The notes: generated from the sequence alone by a model not told the origin. A DNA stretch of 64,000 nt from Hepsetus odoe (GCA_017165825.1 CM029369.1:3578449-3642448); one strand, 5' to 3'; shown: positions 22,443-34,733, counted from the stretch's first letter. Program-made: numbers and translations.

Positions 22443-22784
22443 TTTCAGTTTGTGTTTTTGATCTGCTGGAAGCTTCTAAAGTCAGATTTTGTGCAAAGTT
22501 CATTTTCTTTGATCCATTTCCTTTTTTGTGCAATATTTAGTTGCTTCCCTAAAACAGTTCCTAAGACAGATCGCTAAAACCTAAGACAGATCGCTGGTCC
22601 CGAGACTTTAAAGAAAACACCCCTTAATTCTAACATCTCCTTTTTCTATTTTTTGTTGTTTTTTTCGGTGTTGTTTGTTAATTTTTGACCACATAAGATG
22701 GTGTATGAAAACCAAGCTTGTTCCGTTAACATCCACTTCCAAATACGGCCTTTTTAAAAGAATGTGATGATTGTTTATTTGATT

Positions 22785-23420
22785 TTAGAAAAACCATTAG
22801 AGGGCAACTTTGAGCGATGTTTGTTTATTTGAGGCGGGTAACACTTCTAGGGGGCAGCATTGAGCAGCAACTGTTAATATGATGTTTATCACACCACTAG
22901 AGGGCCACAGTGAGCAATGACCGTTAATATGATGTTTATAACACCACTAGAGGGCCACAGTGAGCAACGGTAGTTAATATGATGTTTATAACACCACTAG
23001 AGGGCAACAGTGAGCAACGGTAGTTAATATGATGTTTATCACACCACTAGAGGGCCACAGAGAGTAATGGTTGTTTATTTGATGTTTATAACAGCACTAG
23101 AGGGCAACTGTGAGCAATGATTGTTAATATGATGTTTATAACACCACTAGAGAGCGACAGAGAGTAATGGTTGTCGAGACGATGTTTATAACACCACTAG
23201 ATGGCGACAGTGAGCAATGACCATTAATATGAAGTTTATAACACAGCTAAAGGGTGACAGTGAGCAACGGTAGTTAATTGGATGTTTATAACACCACTAG
23301 AAGGCAGCAGTGAATAATGGTTGTTAATATGATGTTTATAACACCTGTAGAGAACAACACTATGTAATGTTTGTTAATTTTAATAACACCGATAGGGGGC
23401 GGCAGTGAGTAATGTTTCTT
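22785..23420. repeat. 50-bp satellite, about 13 units
   Basis: The word accactag recurs at an exact 50-base spacing (unit phase marks 22791, 22841, 22891, 22941, 22991, 23041, 23091, 23141, 23191, 23241, 23291, 23341), then near 23385. Each unit reads roughly acaccactagagggccacag, tgagcaatg, ttaatatgatgtttata. The CCACTAGAGGGC portion resembles the CTCF core. Confidence 0.95.
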
Positions 23421-24685
23421 TATCAGACTTCAGTTCTTAAATTCTGTATTATATCTAGCTAGCTACAATTAGTGATCCACTAAACGAACAAGTCACATTT
23501 AACATTTTATTCTGCTGGTGGTTTTGTCCCTTTCAGTGATACCTGCACAAAGTCCCTTGCACATTAAGAGCTCCCTCTGGTGGAAAATCTCCAGCCACAA
23601 AGCCGAACCGTGAGGTGATTTGCATCAAAAAACACTTTGATTACAGCCTTGTGTGGAAGGCACCTCTTTGGATGAAACCTTATCTGATGCCAAGCGGCAC
23701 AGAACGGGTTCTCATTACAGCCGTGACGTTCACCCGGGCTGCCGGTGCTGTTTATTAGGCTGGTCTGCAATCAGGCGAGCACAGCTTGAATATCAGAAGT
23801 AATTAAACCTCTGTTATTTTGCGAGAAGGCCACTTTGCACACAGCTTTCCTGGAGCAACGGAAAGAGGAACAGCAATGCAACAGAATGTAACTAAGAAAA
23901 TAAATACAATATCCATCACTCTGCTCGGTGTGTCAAAGCATATGCACAATGAAACGAACAAAGATAAATTCACAAAATCAAAAGGGACTTCAGCCGTGTG
24001 CGGAGCAGCTGCTTGAATAGCGTGCTCGGTTGATTTGAAGTGAAAATAAGTCACGCGTCCTTTGCGGTGAGCATATAAATGGCATTTTTCTGCAAATGTT
24101 TTCGGAAAAGATTCAAATCGGATGTAGAGGGTGCCATTACTTATGCACAGGGGACATATATCTATGAATGAACGGTGCGATACGTTATCCTTTTCGAAGA
24201 TCTTGAAAAACAAACCCATCATAATAAACCCGACACTGAATGTAATCTGGGATTATTAATCCACTGCTGTGTGGGAACAGTCGTTGTGAGCACGGTTGTT
24301 AGTCACCGCTAGTGATCCCTTGGCGACCAATCAGAGGCCGTGTGTGGACTTTTTTGGGGCTAGCTTAGATGTAATAATTAATGTCCTTTGGCCTGGTAAA
24401 TTTATTTAAAATAAATAGTAATTGTGCAGTGAAACACTTAATCTAAGAATCTAAAACAGGTCATTTGATCTGCGTACTCACACATAACAGTATATCGAAC
24501 GTTCCACCTTAAAATCCTTGCAGCAAAAACTAAGCTTCTTTTGTGCACGACCAGATTCTCGTTATCCATTAATTAAGCGTCCTGTTTTAGTTACTGTACC
24601 TTTAAGACCTCTCTTCTGATTGGCTGACCTGTATTGCATAGCACTCGATGTGCAACCAACATTTTAGGCTAAAATCCTCATATAT
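23421..24685. other. Unique sequence; best candidate conserved noncoding element
   Basis: Bases 23560-23850 are non-repetitive, balanced and dense in homeobox-like words. A GGATTATTAATCC palindrome lies at 24250-24262. A 139-codon minus-strand frame (24222-23803) has no known domain. Confidence 0.4.
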
Positions 24686-24920
24686 GGGGCAGCTGTAGTC
24701 TAGTGTTTAGGAACGAAAGGCAGTGGGTTCGAATCCCGGACCAGCAGGTTGCCCCGAGGTACCCTCGAGCAAGGTACCGGCCCCGTCCCTGCTCCCTGGG
24801 CGCTGGATATGGCTGCCCACTTCTGCACGGTGTGTGTGTGGGTCAAATACAGAGGTGGCATTTCGTCGTGTTGCATTCGTGGGTTCACAATGACAGGTGG
24901 TCACTTTCACTTTCACTTTA
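24686..24920 (+). mobile_element. V-SINE-like SINE, complete
   Basis: A box tagtctagtgt, B box gggttcgaatcccgg, full centre, and a tail to cactttcactttcacttt. Confidence 0.94.
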
Positions 24921-25960
24921 AAAGCACAGCCGCTCTTTTCCGATCCCTTCCCGAAAGCCGCGCTCCCACGCCTTCCACTCCATTAGCTCTGCGACAAACC
25001 GCGCAGGAACGACACGCCGCGGCACTTTAACACTGTCCAGCCGAAGGGTTATGCGGGTGTGACATCACAACCATGAGAAGACGGCACAGGAGGCCCGAAC
25101 AGTGAACCAGTGAGAAGGAATCCGGTTCTCTGTGGTGTGGGTCCTTTCTAAAAGTCATTCTGCTGGATTTCTGTCACGCTGCGTCAGGCTTGTTCTTAAA
25201 GCCATTAACGCTGACGGCTCGGCCTTAACGCTGCTCTTATTGTTCTTCGTGGAGCAGATGTCAGAGATTTACAAGCAGCTGCCTCTTTTTCTCCCCCAGC
25301 TCTTTGTCATTAGCTCCCCTTTATTCTCCCTCCTTGAATGTTTTTACGGCATCTATTTTTTATCTTCCTCGAAAGGTTCTCATTACTTTGATGAGGGTTT
25401 TCCGTTCATATATACCTCAGAATCCTGGACCCTTTCATTATTTGCTGTAACGTTGGGGGCAATTTGGGACGCAGGGCTTTTTTTTTTTTGTGCCTTCCAG
25501 TTCCAGTGCCTTCTGACTCTCATTAGCAAAGCCATGTTGGTGATATTGGCAGGCTGTCAGGGTGTCAGAGGGATCTGCCTCTACATTGTTCGTGTGTGGA
25601 GCGCTGAGAGAGTGCTTTGGGCCGTCGGCGAGAGCTTTGTATCTCTCAATCTTCGTGTTAAACGATATCTCCTGTTTAGTCTTCGGGTCGCGTGTTTTGT
25701 TCCCTTTTAATCTGCAGGCCATGTGTGTGCGGAGCCAGGTGTGGTTTGTTGTTGTCTGTGGAACTTTCAAGCCCCGAAAGAGAGGATTTTACCCGAAGCC
25801 GTGTTTCTGAACACGCCGGTTGGCAGATCTGCGTTTTTTTCTTTCTCTTTCTATCTCCTGAACGCTCCCTTTGGCTCCAGAAAACCTCCACTAAGCGCAG
25901 GAAAATGTTCCACCATGTAGGATTTCTCCTTCAAGCTGAACAAAGCAGAAGTGAAAGAAA
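24921..25960. other. Unique sequence with a 192-codon open frame of no known kind
   Basis: The frame at 25132-25710 opens with GTG, not ATG, and is rich in Phe and Leu. It has no domain I recognise and no clear splice borders. I treat it as noncoding, possibly a conserved noncoding element in 25150-25480. Confidence 0.4.
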
Positions 25961-25964
25961 CCAT

Positions 25965-26280
25965 CACATAGAGAACTGCACAAGAACCCATCGTTTCTTC
26001 ATATTTTGCTTCCAAAGATCCACACTTTCTTATTTTTCAATGTGTCTTTGAGGAACAGATCTCCAGATCTTCCTGGAGGACAAAGTTTTTGGCTCTCACT
26101 TTCAGCACAGTCTTGCACAGTTCCTGAGCAGTTTGAGAAGCAGTGTGGACCGTGGATCATCTCCACAGAGAACGGAAGCGGCAGGCAGCCGACGTCCAAA
26201 GAAGAACCTTGAAACGTTCTTCAAGAAGCCTGGAGAACCGTTCCAGAAGATGACTTAAAGAAAGCTCGTCTATGAGAGAA
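25965..26280 (-). mobile_element. Tc1/mariner-derived non-autonomous element
   Basis: It is the reverse complement of words in the copy at 31873 (ctccagatcttcctggagga, gcctggagaaccgttcc). No intact transposase. Confidence 0.65.
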
Positions 26281-26284
26281 TAAT

Positions 26285-26700
26285 ATTGGTGGAGCTGAAT
26301 ATTGACTTTAAAGGTTAGAATGAAACTCTTTATGGGTTTTGAGGGATGAGGGATGTCTCTTGATGTCTCTTTTGGACGGTGCTGCAGGTTTTTAGTCATG
26401 AAGGTCTGATGAAGACATCGTGATGGTGTGTGAAGGCTGCCCAGCTGAAGGTTAGAACACGTTAGCCCCGTTAATGTGGTTTCTGATCCTGTATGACATG
26501 ACGTCTCTAAAAATAGAGCTGTGAGACACTGGACAGTGTGAGACACAGCCGTCAGGGTTGAGGAACGTGAAGGTCCCTGGCTCTCCTTTCGCTCCCTGCA
26601 GTGTTGGGGCAGGTGTGGAGCCTCGCCTTTTAGGGCCTCGACTCGTAAACACAGGAACGCCAGAGCTGAGCGTCAGCTGAGGGCTTTAATTATTCCTCCT
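26285..26700. other. Unique sequence, nothing recognised
   Basis: No exon or repeat identified. Confidence 0.4.
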
Positions 26701-26924
26701 CTTCCATTCCTTCTCTGTCTTCTGTCCTTGTTTTTCTCCTTTTTTGTTCTATTTCTTTTTTCGCTCCATCTAATCCTTTTTTGCTGCACTTCTCTTACAC
26801 TCTCTTTTTTCCTCAGTCTTCCTTTGTTATTCTGTCTCCTTTCTTATGTCTCCTCGCTCTTTCCATTCCTCCTTGCCCCATCTCTTTATCTCTCTCTCTC
26901 CCTGTCTCTCCTAATTTGTCTCTT

Positions 26925-26968
<44 letters not shown>

Positions 26969-27300
26969 CTCTGTCTCTCTCTCTCTCTCCTCTCGCTCTG
27001 TCTCTCTCTCTACCTCTCTCTCTCCTCTCTCTCTCTCGCTCTGTCTCTCTCTGGCTCTCGCTCTGTCTCTCCTCTCTCTCGCTCTGTCTCTCCCTCTCTC
27101 GCTCTCTAGAGAAACTCCTGTCTCTCCCTCTCTCGCTCTCTCGCTCTGTCTCTCCCTCTCTCTCGCTCTGTCTGTCTCTCTCTCGCTCTGTCTCTCTCTC
27201 TCGATGCTTGTATCTGTCTTTTTAGTTATTTTCTTCTCTATTTTGTCCCTCCTCATCACTTTCCTTATCTCTCTCTCTCTCTCTCTCCCTCCCACTCTTC
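26700..27300. repeat. CT-rich simple repeat region
   Basis: Pyrimidine tract with pure (CT)n near 26935-26967 and a derived tctcgctctgtctctc unit at 26985-27205. Long serine/leucine frames here are artefacts. Confidence 0.93.
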
Positions 27301-27349
27301 CTGCAGGTGGATTGACTCATACGGCCTGTGAGTCACATGTGAATACACA

Positions 27350-27560
27350 TATAGAAGAGAGAGGCGAGAAAAAAACAGAGAGAGAGAGAGGCAAGAGAGA
27401 GCGAGAAAGAAGAGAGAGAAAGAGAGAAGAGAAACAAATAGAGAAAGAGATTTGCCACCACCACCCACTCTTTGAGGTGGAAAAATAGGCCAGAAAATAG
27501 ACAGAGAGAGAGAGAAGAAGAGAGAGAAGAGAAGAAGAGAGAAGTTAAAGAAGATGAGAG
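27350..27560. repeat. GA-rich simple repeat region
   Basis: Purine tract of gagaga, gaaaga and gaagaga units, complementary to the CT blocks on either side. Confidence 0.9.
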
Positions 27561-27644
27561 AGGAGGAGAAATGGCCTGCTCTGCACACTACCCACACCTC
27601 TCTCCGCTCTTCCATTTAAAAAGAAAGCCATTTTTACTTCTCTC

Positions 27645-27645
27645 C

Positions 27646-27690
<45 letters not shown>
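27645..27690. repeat. (CT)n microsatellite followed by CA units
   Basis: About 18 CT units, then cacacacac. Confidence 0.93.
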
Positions 27691-27693
<3 letters not shown>

Positions 27694-27699
27694 TCTTTC

Positions 27700-29555
27700 C
27701 CTCTTTCAAATACACAAAAACATGATGTATTTTCAATATAAAAATATGTCCCAGTATATAATCTGTAGGTTTGTTTCCAGTGAATAATATCTTTAAAAGA
27801 GTGACGTCTCCGTTAATCATAAAGCTTTTGCTGTTAAGTGTTTTAATCCAAAATATTCCAGGTTTTTTGCACAGTACCGTTTAGTCTCTTATTACCGCGA
27901 CACCCCTTAAATCTGGAGAGACAGCCGTGCCGTGTGTTCAGTCAGATAAGGAGACCGAGGATCCGACTGGATTTTTACCCACAAAGTACCAAAGATGCCG
28001 AAGCTCACCGGCTCTTAAAGGGCCGATGTGCTACCTTTTTTCACTTTGTTGTTTTTTTGTGTCTTTAATCATTTCTATGACCTTTTCCCCACGTCTGATA
28101 TATTTCAATAAGCTCTGATTGCCTGCTCTGTGTTAAGTCCTGGCTGAAACACACCTTATAACTTCAACGTGAAGGGGCGTGGCTAAACCTTTACAGGCTA
28201 AATAGCAGAACATATGCAAATAATTTGGCTTTTGTGACATCACAAAAACTGAACTGCCTTGTTCCTATAGTTCCTGTATTTTTACTGGATCAGGACTGAA
28301 TGGTGTTTGGAGATGATAACAGGGTGCACTTTAAACACATCAACAGTTAAACTAATGCAAGGGGAACGTGGGTTTATTGACCCTTTCAAATCTTTTTTAA
28401 GCTTCATATTTTTACATAGTAAGTTTTCGTATCGTCAGTATGGCAGCTTTGATCGCTAAACCTAAACTTTGCCATGACCTGTATCTTACAGGAAACATCT
28501 GATCTGATTTTTTCCACCTGAAGGTCTTTTTTAATACCGCTGTGTTGTAAAAAAGGACCCATATTTACTGCATGTAAGCAGGTATCTCCCGTCTTACCTC
28601 CTACATCCAATTTTTGCTTTTGCACTTAAAAAATAAACACTTTTAAGAGGATTTTGTAAAAGGATCTTGTTAATTCTTTATGTTTGCCCCATTTTTCAGG
28701 AGCATACGATGTTAAAACACAAGCGTCCCTACGTTTTGAGATGTGCGGTCGAGGTATCATTGAGAAACCTTTAGAAGGGCCCTCTAAAAAACGAAGCTTC
28801 ATCGTCTATGACCGTGCCTTTTCCATATTTACGTGCAGATGGAGATTAATGGAGCATGTTCTGAAGAGCTTCGAAGCTGAATGACTAAGAGCGGAGACGC
28901 TCGGTAGTGAATCCGAGTGGAGACCTTGGAAAAGCACCATGAGAAGATGCCCTTGTGTTCATTCAGCCTCGTTCTTCAGCGCGGAGCAGCTTCAGCGTGA
29001 CACTGATTAGGTGCAATGTGATTTTACCCATTTTGAAGATGAACAGTTTAATGCCTGAAACTGGATTCTTGTGGTTGAATGTGTTTGCCATTGAGAAGCA
29101 GTCCAGCCTTTTGTGAAGGAGCATTGCGCATAACAAGAGCTTGAACCTTTTCAAGGAGAACGTTTCTCCCCCTTTTGGTCCATTTCTTTCTCATTTGGTC
29201 AAGTGGGTTCATGAAGATGATCTGTCATGTGTGGAGTGTACAAGGCCGTGTAGAATGAGATTCTTATTTGGTTGCTTTCTCTCAGACAAGTGTGACGATT
29301 TAGGGATGACGTTTGCATGATATTAATTGCCGTCCATCATTTCTTTGATCTTCATTAGCCTCCAGAAGAGAAGTGAGAACCCAGGTTCTCACTGCCTGGC
29401 TGTATTTGGGGGTTAGGGGTGCCTTTACTTTAAGACGCAGCAGTTTAGTAGTGACTGACTCATTGGGTGATGATGGAACAGTCCAGGCAGATATCTGCTA
29501 AATTCCAAGATTTACAAGAGGTTCTAACATCAGACACTTTCAAGATCTCCGTTCT
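27700..29555. other. Unique sequence, no gene seen
   Basis: Several open frames of 60-75 codons lack features. A perfect ATGCAAAT octamer lies near 28213. Confidence 0.4.
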
Positions 29556-29559
29556 ATTC

Positions 29560-30395
29560 GTAAATATGTTCTCTTCCTGAGTTTTGTTTCTCACAGTGGC
29601 TCTTCTTCATGCTTTTATTAAGGTTCTCTTCCTGAGTCTTGGTTCTTCTAAGAGGAACACCTCATGCTTTTCCTCTGACTCTTGGTACCAGTGGTTCTTC
29701 CTATTGCTTTTAGGAAGGTTCTACTTTTCAGTCTCGATACCTCTCAATGGTCCTTCCTCATGCTTTTGTTAAGGTTCTCTTCCTGAGTCTTGGTTCTTCT
29801 CAGTGATTCCACCTCATACTTTTACAGAAGTTCTCCATCTGGCTCTTGTTACAAGTGGTTCTTCCTCATGCTTTGAAGGAGGTTGTCATTTTTCGTCCTG
29901 CTACCTTTCAGTGGATCTTCTTGCTTTTAGGGAGATTCTACCTTTGATTCTTGTTTTCTCTCAGTGGTTCTTCCTTTCCTATTAGGTAGCAGTTGATTCT
30001 CATGCTTTAAGGGAGGTTCTTCTTTGGAGTTTTGATACCTCTCAATGGTTTTGGTCAAGCTAATGGTGTGTTCTAATTTCCTCTCAGTCGTGGTGCTTCC
30101 CCATGGTTCTACCTCCTGCTGTAACAGAGGTTCTCCTTCTGACTCTTGGTACCAATGGTTCTTCCTCATGCTTTTAGGAAGGTTCTGCTTGTCAGTCTTG
30201 GTACCTCTCACTGTTCCTTCCTCGTGCTTTTAGGGAGGTTGTAACGCTGAGTCCTGCTACCGTTCAGTGACTCTTCCTCAAGCTTTTAAAGGTTCTGTTT
30301 TTGTGTCTTAGAGTCTTACACTTTTAAAGAGGTTCTGCTTCTGAGTCTTGATTCCTCTCGGTGGGTTTTCTTCAAGCACTTCTCCGTTTTATGCT
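29560..30395 (+). repeat. ~60-bp minisatellite, array 1 (forward)
   Basis: About 14 diverged units of the form ggttcttcctcatgctttta, ggaaggttct, gagtcttggtacctctcagt. The same unit occurs in reverse complement at 44280-45020. Confidence 0.88.
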
Positions 30396-30502
30396 CTTAG
30401 TGGTTCTGTAATTGTACTGAACTGTGAGATTAATGTAGTTCAGGATCATACATGAAGAATACTCTCATCATCTCTAATCATCTCTAGGAGTCATCTCGAA
30501 TA

Positions 30503-30702
30503 GGGCAGCGGTGGCCTAGTGTTTAGGGAGTTGGCCACAGGATTGGAAGATTGGGGTACCCTTGAGCAAGGTACCGTCCCCAGCTGCCCACTGCTGCACG
30601 GTGTTTGCATGGGTTAAATGTAGAGGTCCAATTTCGTTGTGGTTCACTGTGCGCTGTGACCTTGCAATGACAAGAATAGTCACTTTCACTTTTCACTTTC
30701 AC
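30503..30702 (+). mobile_element. V-SINE-like SINE, B box deleted
   Basis: A clean head (gggcagcggtggcctagtgt) jumps from gattgg to ggtacccttgagcaagg, so the B box is lost. Centre (shortened) and full tail follow. Confidence 0.93.
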
Positions 30703-31860
30703 GTTTCTTCGGTACACGTCTCCCACTTCCTGACCAGCTCACACTGCATACAGTAAATCTGTAGCCCAGTTACAGATTGTGGCCCATGTTCTCCTGCCAT
30801 CACTGGTGTCCACAGGGAAGATGTTGACCAGATATCACTCTCAGCAGTGACACAGTGTGTGAGGAACAGTATGGAGAGTTTTTAATAAAGTGGCCCTGCA
30901 TGTATTTATGTTTTCTGCAGCACTGCTGGATTAAGGTCCCCTCTTGAGGGGGAAGGAATAGGCTTCTGTAATATGTGGGCATCCCGGTGTGGGCTGTTGA
31001 AAGCAGATGATGTTTGAAATGGCATCCAGGGCCTTTTTTATAACTTTTCTTTTTTTCTTTCAGGAAATCTAATCATTCTCCATAACAGGAGGACATGAAC
31101 TCGCGGTGGGACGTAATTTCATTTGCCCTATTTGTCAGGTGATGTTTGTTAGGGGTTGCCTCGTTTCGCTAAATTGTGTTTTAAAGCACAGTGGCTCTGC
31201 TGTGCCTCTCCTCTCCCCTAGACTTGGAGTGCCTTCGTGCAAATCTGCATTTAAATTGAATTGGGGCACATTATTAGATTTGCCTGAAATAGCGAAGGCT
31301 ATGCGTGCAATGTCTACATGCAGACACCGTTTTCTTTCTTTTTTTAAATGCTCTTCAGCAACTGTGCCATGTTAAGTGGTCTCATAGCCCCCCTTGGTCC
31401 CTGCCGTGCTTAAAGCAGAGACGCTATGTCTCATTAGCCCAAGGCCTGCCCAGGACGGACAGCTGACGGCTCCGTCTTTTCAGTCGTCCGGCCAGACGAG
31501 GAATGCGCCTCAATTATCTAGTGCTTACTTTCTCACCCCGTTTGTGATGAACTATGTTAAGCCGGTGGAAGCTTCTTAATAAGTGGATCGCTTTCAATAA
31601 CATCCGAATTTACGCCGCCCAGCAGGTAAAGTGATTTTCCGGAGCCGGTTTTCTCGATCCAGTCTGCTCTCCGGAGAAACACACCTGCTTCAGCTAATCA
31701 GCGAATTAGAAAGACCTTCATGGGCTGAATCAGCTGTGCATCCAGTGGCATCCAGGACCGAAGAACACCCTGCCCCAGACTCTGGATGGGCGCTGCGGTC
31801 AAACCTCCCCGCCTGATGATCCCTCCATGTTTACAAGACTACAGGCTGTTTATTTTATTG
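30703..31860. other. Unique sequence; possible conserved element
   Basis: No exon recognised, although tttctttcag at about 31054-31063 is acceptor-like. Bases 31050-31600 are unique and AT/GC balanced. Confidence 0.35.
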
Positions 31861-31872
31861 TATCAGGAGCTC

Positions 31873-32231
31873 AGCATTGTGCAAAGTTTTGAGCCACCAC
31901 TCCTTTCTTCCTATTTTGTCGGGAAAATGAGATACAACTCTTTTAGACGAGCTTTCTTCAGGAATAGTTCTCCAGGCTTCTTGAAGGACATTGCAAAGCT
32001 GGGCTTCTTATACTTCTTATATTTATCTGTAGGTCTAGGGCTAAACAATCAGAAAACAGTCCTCTGAAGTGCTCAGGAACTGGGACTGTACTGAAAATGA
32101 GAGACAAAAACTTTGTCCCTCAGGAAGATCTGGAGAACGGTTCCTCAACAAGACATTAATAATACATGAAAATCTGGCTCTTTGGAAGCAGGCTATGAAG
32201 AAATGAGGGGGTCAAGACTTTTGCACAGTCC
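31873..32231 (+). mobile_element. Miniature Tc1-like element with inverted ends
   Basis: The left end reads attgtgcaaagttttgagcc and the right end is the near reverse complement (gtcaagacttttgcacag). No transposase frame is left. Length about 360 bp. Relatives at 18600, 25965 and 34135. Confidence 0.72.
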
Positions 32232-32429
32232 TATATATCTCTGTATAGGATGTAATCTTATTTACAATAAGAAAATTAGACAAGAGCCTGTTTATGAATC
32301 TCTTTGTCTTGTAGAAGGAAATCCAATAGCGCTCTAGAGACCAAACTCCAGATTCTAGTTATCTTCTGTTCATGGTTGACCTACCAACGCTCTATGTCCA
32401 AAGGTATCCAGACAGCTCTTGTAAGGCTA

Positions 32430-32603
32430 TAGGTTTGAATCCCAGACCAGCAGGTTGCCCTGAGGTACCCTTGAGCAAGGTACCGCCCCATCACTGTTCC
32501 CCGGGTGCTGGAAATGGCTGCCGCCTGCTGCACGGTGTGTGGGTTGAATACCGAAGATGCATTTCGTTGTGGTTCACAATGACAAATAGTCACTTTCACT
32601 TCA
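32430..32603 (+). mobile_element. V-SINE-like SINE, A box missing
   Basis: It starts at the B box (ggtttgaatccc) and has centre and tail intact. Confidence 0.9.
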
Positions 32604-32972
32604 CACACCGCGTGGATAAACAGTGCCAATGGAAGTGGAGGCTCAGAAGGAGCTGCATGAGTTTTAGGTTGCCGTCGCCAAAACCGAGCGTCAACTGCAG
32701 GGGTTTAAACCCCCCAGCTCCGGGTGTGGAGAAACGGAGCTGCTGCTGAGTCAGCCTCATCCTTAGGAATGAGTCGGAGTGATGTTTGTGATCCAGAAAT
32801 AATTCTCCAACATCAGCACCTGACCTCACTATCGCTGTTACAGCTGCATTCACATCCTTACAGCAACGTTCCAGCATCCTGCCCAGAAAAGTACACGCTG
32901 TTGTTGCTGCGAAGGATAGAAAAACCCTTCATGCTCTTAATTTCAGAAGAAATGCTGAAAGAGGAGGCGGGT
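32604..32972. other. Unique sequence, nothing recognised
   Basis: No exon or repeat identified. Confidence 0.4.
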
Positions 32973-33206
32973 TGAAAGTGAAAGTGACTATGTGTCATCA
33001 CGAACACATCACAGTGAACTGGGAAATGCTTCTCTGTATTTAATCCACACATAACCTGCAGCAGGGGGACGACATATCCAGCACCCGTGGAGCAGTGACG
33101 AGGATGGTACCTTGCTCAAGGGTTACTCGGGCAACCTGCTGGTCCGAGATTCGAATCCACGACCTTCTCATCCAGGGGGCTAGTCTCTGAACGCTAGACC
33201 GCCGGT
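32973..33206 (-). mobile_element. V-SINE-like SINE, near full length
   Basis: On the minus strand it has a head with cggtctagcgttcagag, a B box (gattcgaa) and the tail. Confidence 0.92.
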
Positions 33207-33837
33207 GTATATAGTAGGACTATATCCGTCACAGACCTTAAATAGGAGAATCGGGCGTAGTTTACGACGGGTCTCTAATTTTAAATCTGCTAATCACACA
33301 GCTGTTGAACTTGCCCACAAAGTTCATGCGATATGCATGAGAGCAGAGAAGAACACACAAACACGGCAGTTGCTTCGTTACGCTCTCACATTTCCGTCAG
33401 TAAAAAAAAAGTTCTCTTTTTTTTTTTGTGCTCGTCCCTGCTGGCGTTCGTGCCTACAACAGCGTGAGGATTTAAGGGTAAACAGAGCGTGTTTGGGAGA
33501 TGTTGGGGCGTGGGCTGAGCTTGCTCAGAATAGCATCTCGGTTCCGAGGCCGGATGATTCACACTGTATCAGTGTGAGCTATTCCCGGCCTCCCTACTCT
33601 AAGCAGCCGTTCTGTAATCGTGCTCATGCAAAGTGATCTCTCCGGCCTGTCATCGTCCGAATGATGAAGATCTCACACTCAGACGGTGTTGGTGTAATTA
33701 GGACAATGGAGCCGGGTTAATCGCAAACGGCTGCGGCCGTGACGCACTTATGGCACTTTCGACACTTTGATCTTATTAGAAGACGGCAGAGCTGGAGTGA
33801 TGTGCTGTTAATTGAAGAGGTGTTTCGGACTATTCGT
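33207..33837. other. Unique sequence; possible conserved element
   Basis: A 143-codon frame (33205-33636) shows no domain. Bases 33640-33830 are unique with TAAT words. Confidence 0.35.
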
Positions 33838-34020
33838 CCATCATCTTAGCTGCTTATCCTGCTAGAGTAGGCTTGGAGGGCTTGCTGGAGGCTTTCCCAG
33901 TGCTCAAGGCAGAGAAACATCCTGGACAGGTCTCCAGACCAGCCACACAGACACACACGCTCACACCTGGGGTGCCATTTGGCATCTCCAGTCCACCTGA
34001 TGTGTGTTTGGACTGTGTGT
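33838..34020 (-). mobile_element. Common teleost tRNA-headed repeat (type B), partial
   Basis: On the minus strand it carries diverged 3' words of this family (tggagatgccaaatggcacc, ctggagacctgtccagg). Head missing. Confidence 0.65.
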
Positions 34021-34134
34021 GATCCTTGGGCCTTGGGCAAAGCATCAGCAGTAAACGGATCACCTGATCATCTGATATCATCTGCACCTGTTTCTTCACT
34101 GCTTCATGTCTCAAGTTAGACGCTTTGTTCTGCT

Positions 34135-34350
34135 TGAAGGTTCAGACGTCGATCACTGTGTGGATTAACCAACACAGAACTATCAAACTGCTCAGGTACA
34201 GAGACTGGACTGAACATGAGAGACAACAACACTGTCCTTCAGGAAGATCTGGAGAACGGTTCTTCAAGAATATATTAAAATTACAAGAGTCTGACTCTTT
34301 GGAAGTGAACTCTATAGAAAGCAGGGCCTCGAGACTTTTACACAGAACTG
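34135..34350 (+). mobile_element. Tc1-like miniature element, truncated
   Basis: It shares ttcaggaagatctggagaac and an end cgagacttttacacag with the copy at 31873. Confidence 0.68.
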
Positions 34351-34733
34351 TAAAAAAAAAAAAAAAAAACCTCAGTGGTGATGTTGAAAATGTAAAGTTA
34401 TTTAAAGTTACAGTTATGGCTTCATGTTTGACGGAGACATTTCCCGTCCTTGTCACCAAAGCCTGACAGCCTTGTTAAATCTGACGCTTCGAGTGATATT
34501 CTCTCCTGCGGAGCAGCTGTGTGTAACTGGGATGGGTTCAGGTGTAGTGGTTTGCCTGGAGTCCTGAGAAATGAGGTGTGGAATGTTCATCAATTGGGGT
34601 CGTGATAAAAAACAGTCCCGGGGCAGGAGTGCATCCATTTAATTCAGAACATCTGATGTCTTCTCCATCTGTCAGTGGGGGGAAGGTGAAGTTTTGAAGT
34701 TTTTCCATTTAAAGTGCTTTGAAGTGATTTAAA
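34350..34733. other. Unique sequence with an A18 run
   Basis: A poly-A run at about 34352-34369 follows the element. Otherwise nothing recognised. Confidence 0.4.

Noticed and set aside
22785..23420. CRISPR array
   Set aside because: The 50-bp units are contiguous diverged tandem copies without unique spacers, in a vertebrate genome.
25132..25710. 192-codon open frame outside simple repeats
   Set aside because: GTG start, no domain, no splice borders and composition like its surroundings. Kept only as a possible conserved noncoding stretch.
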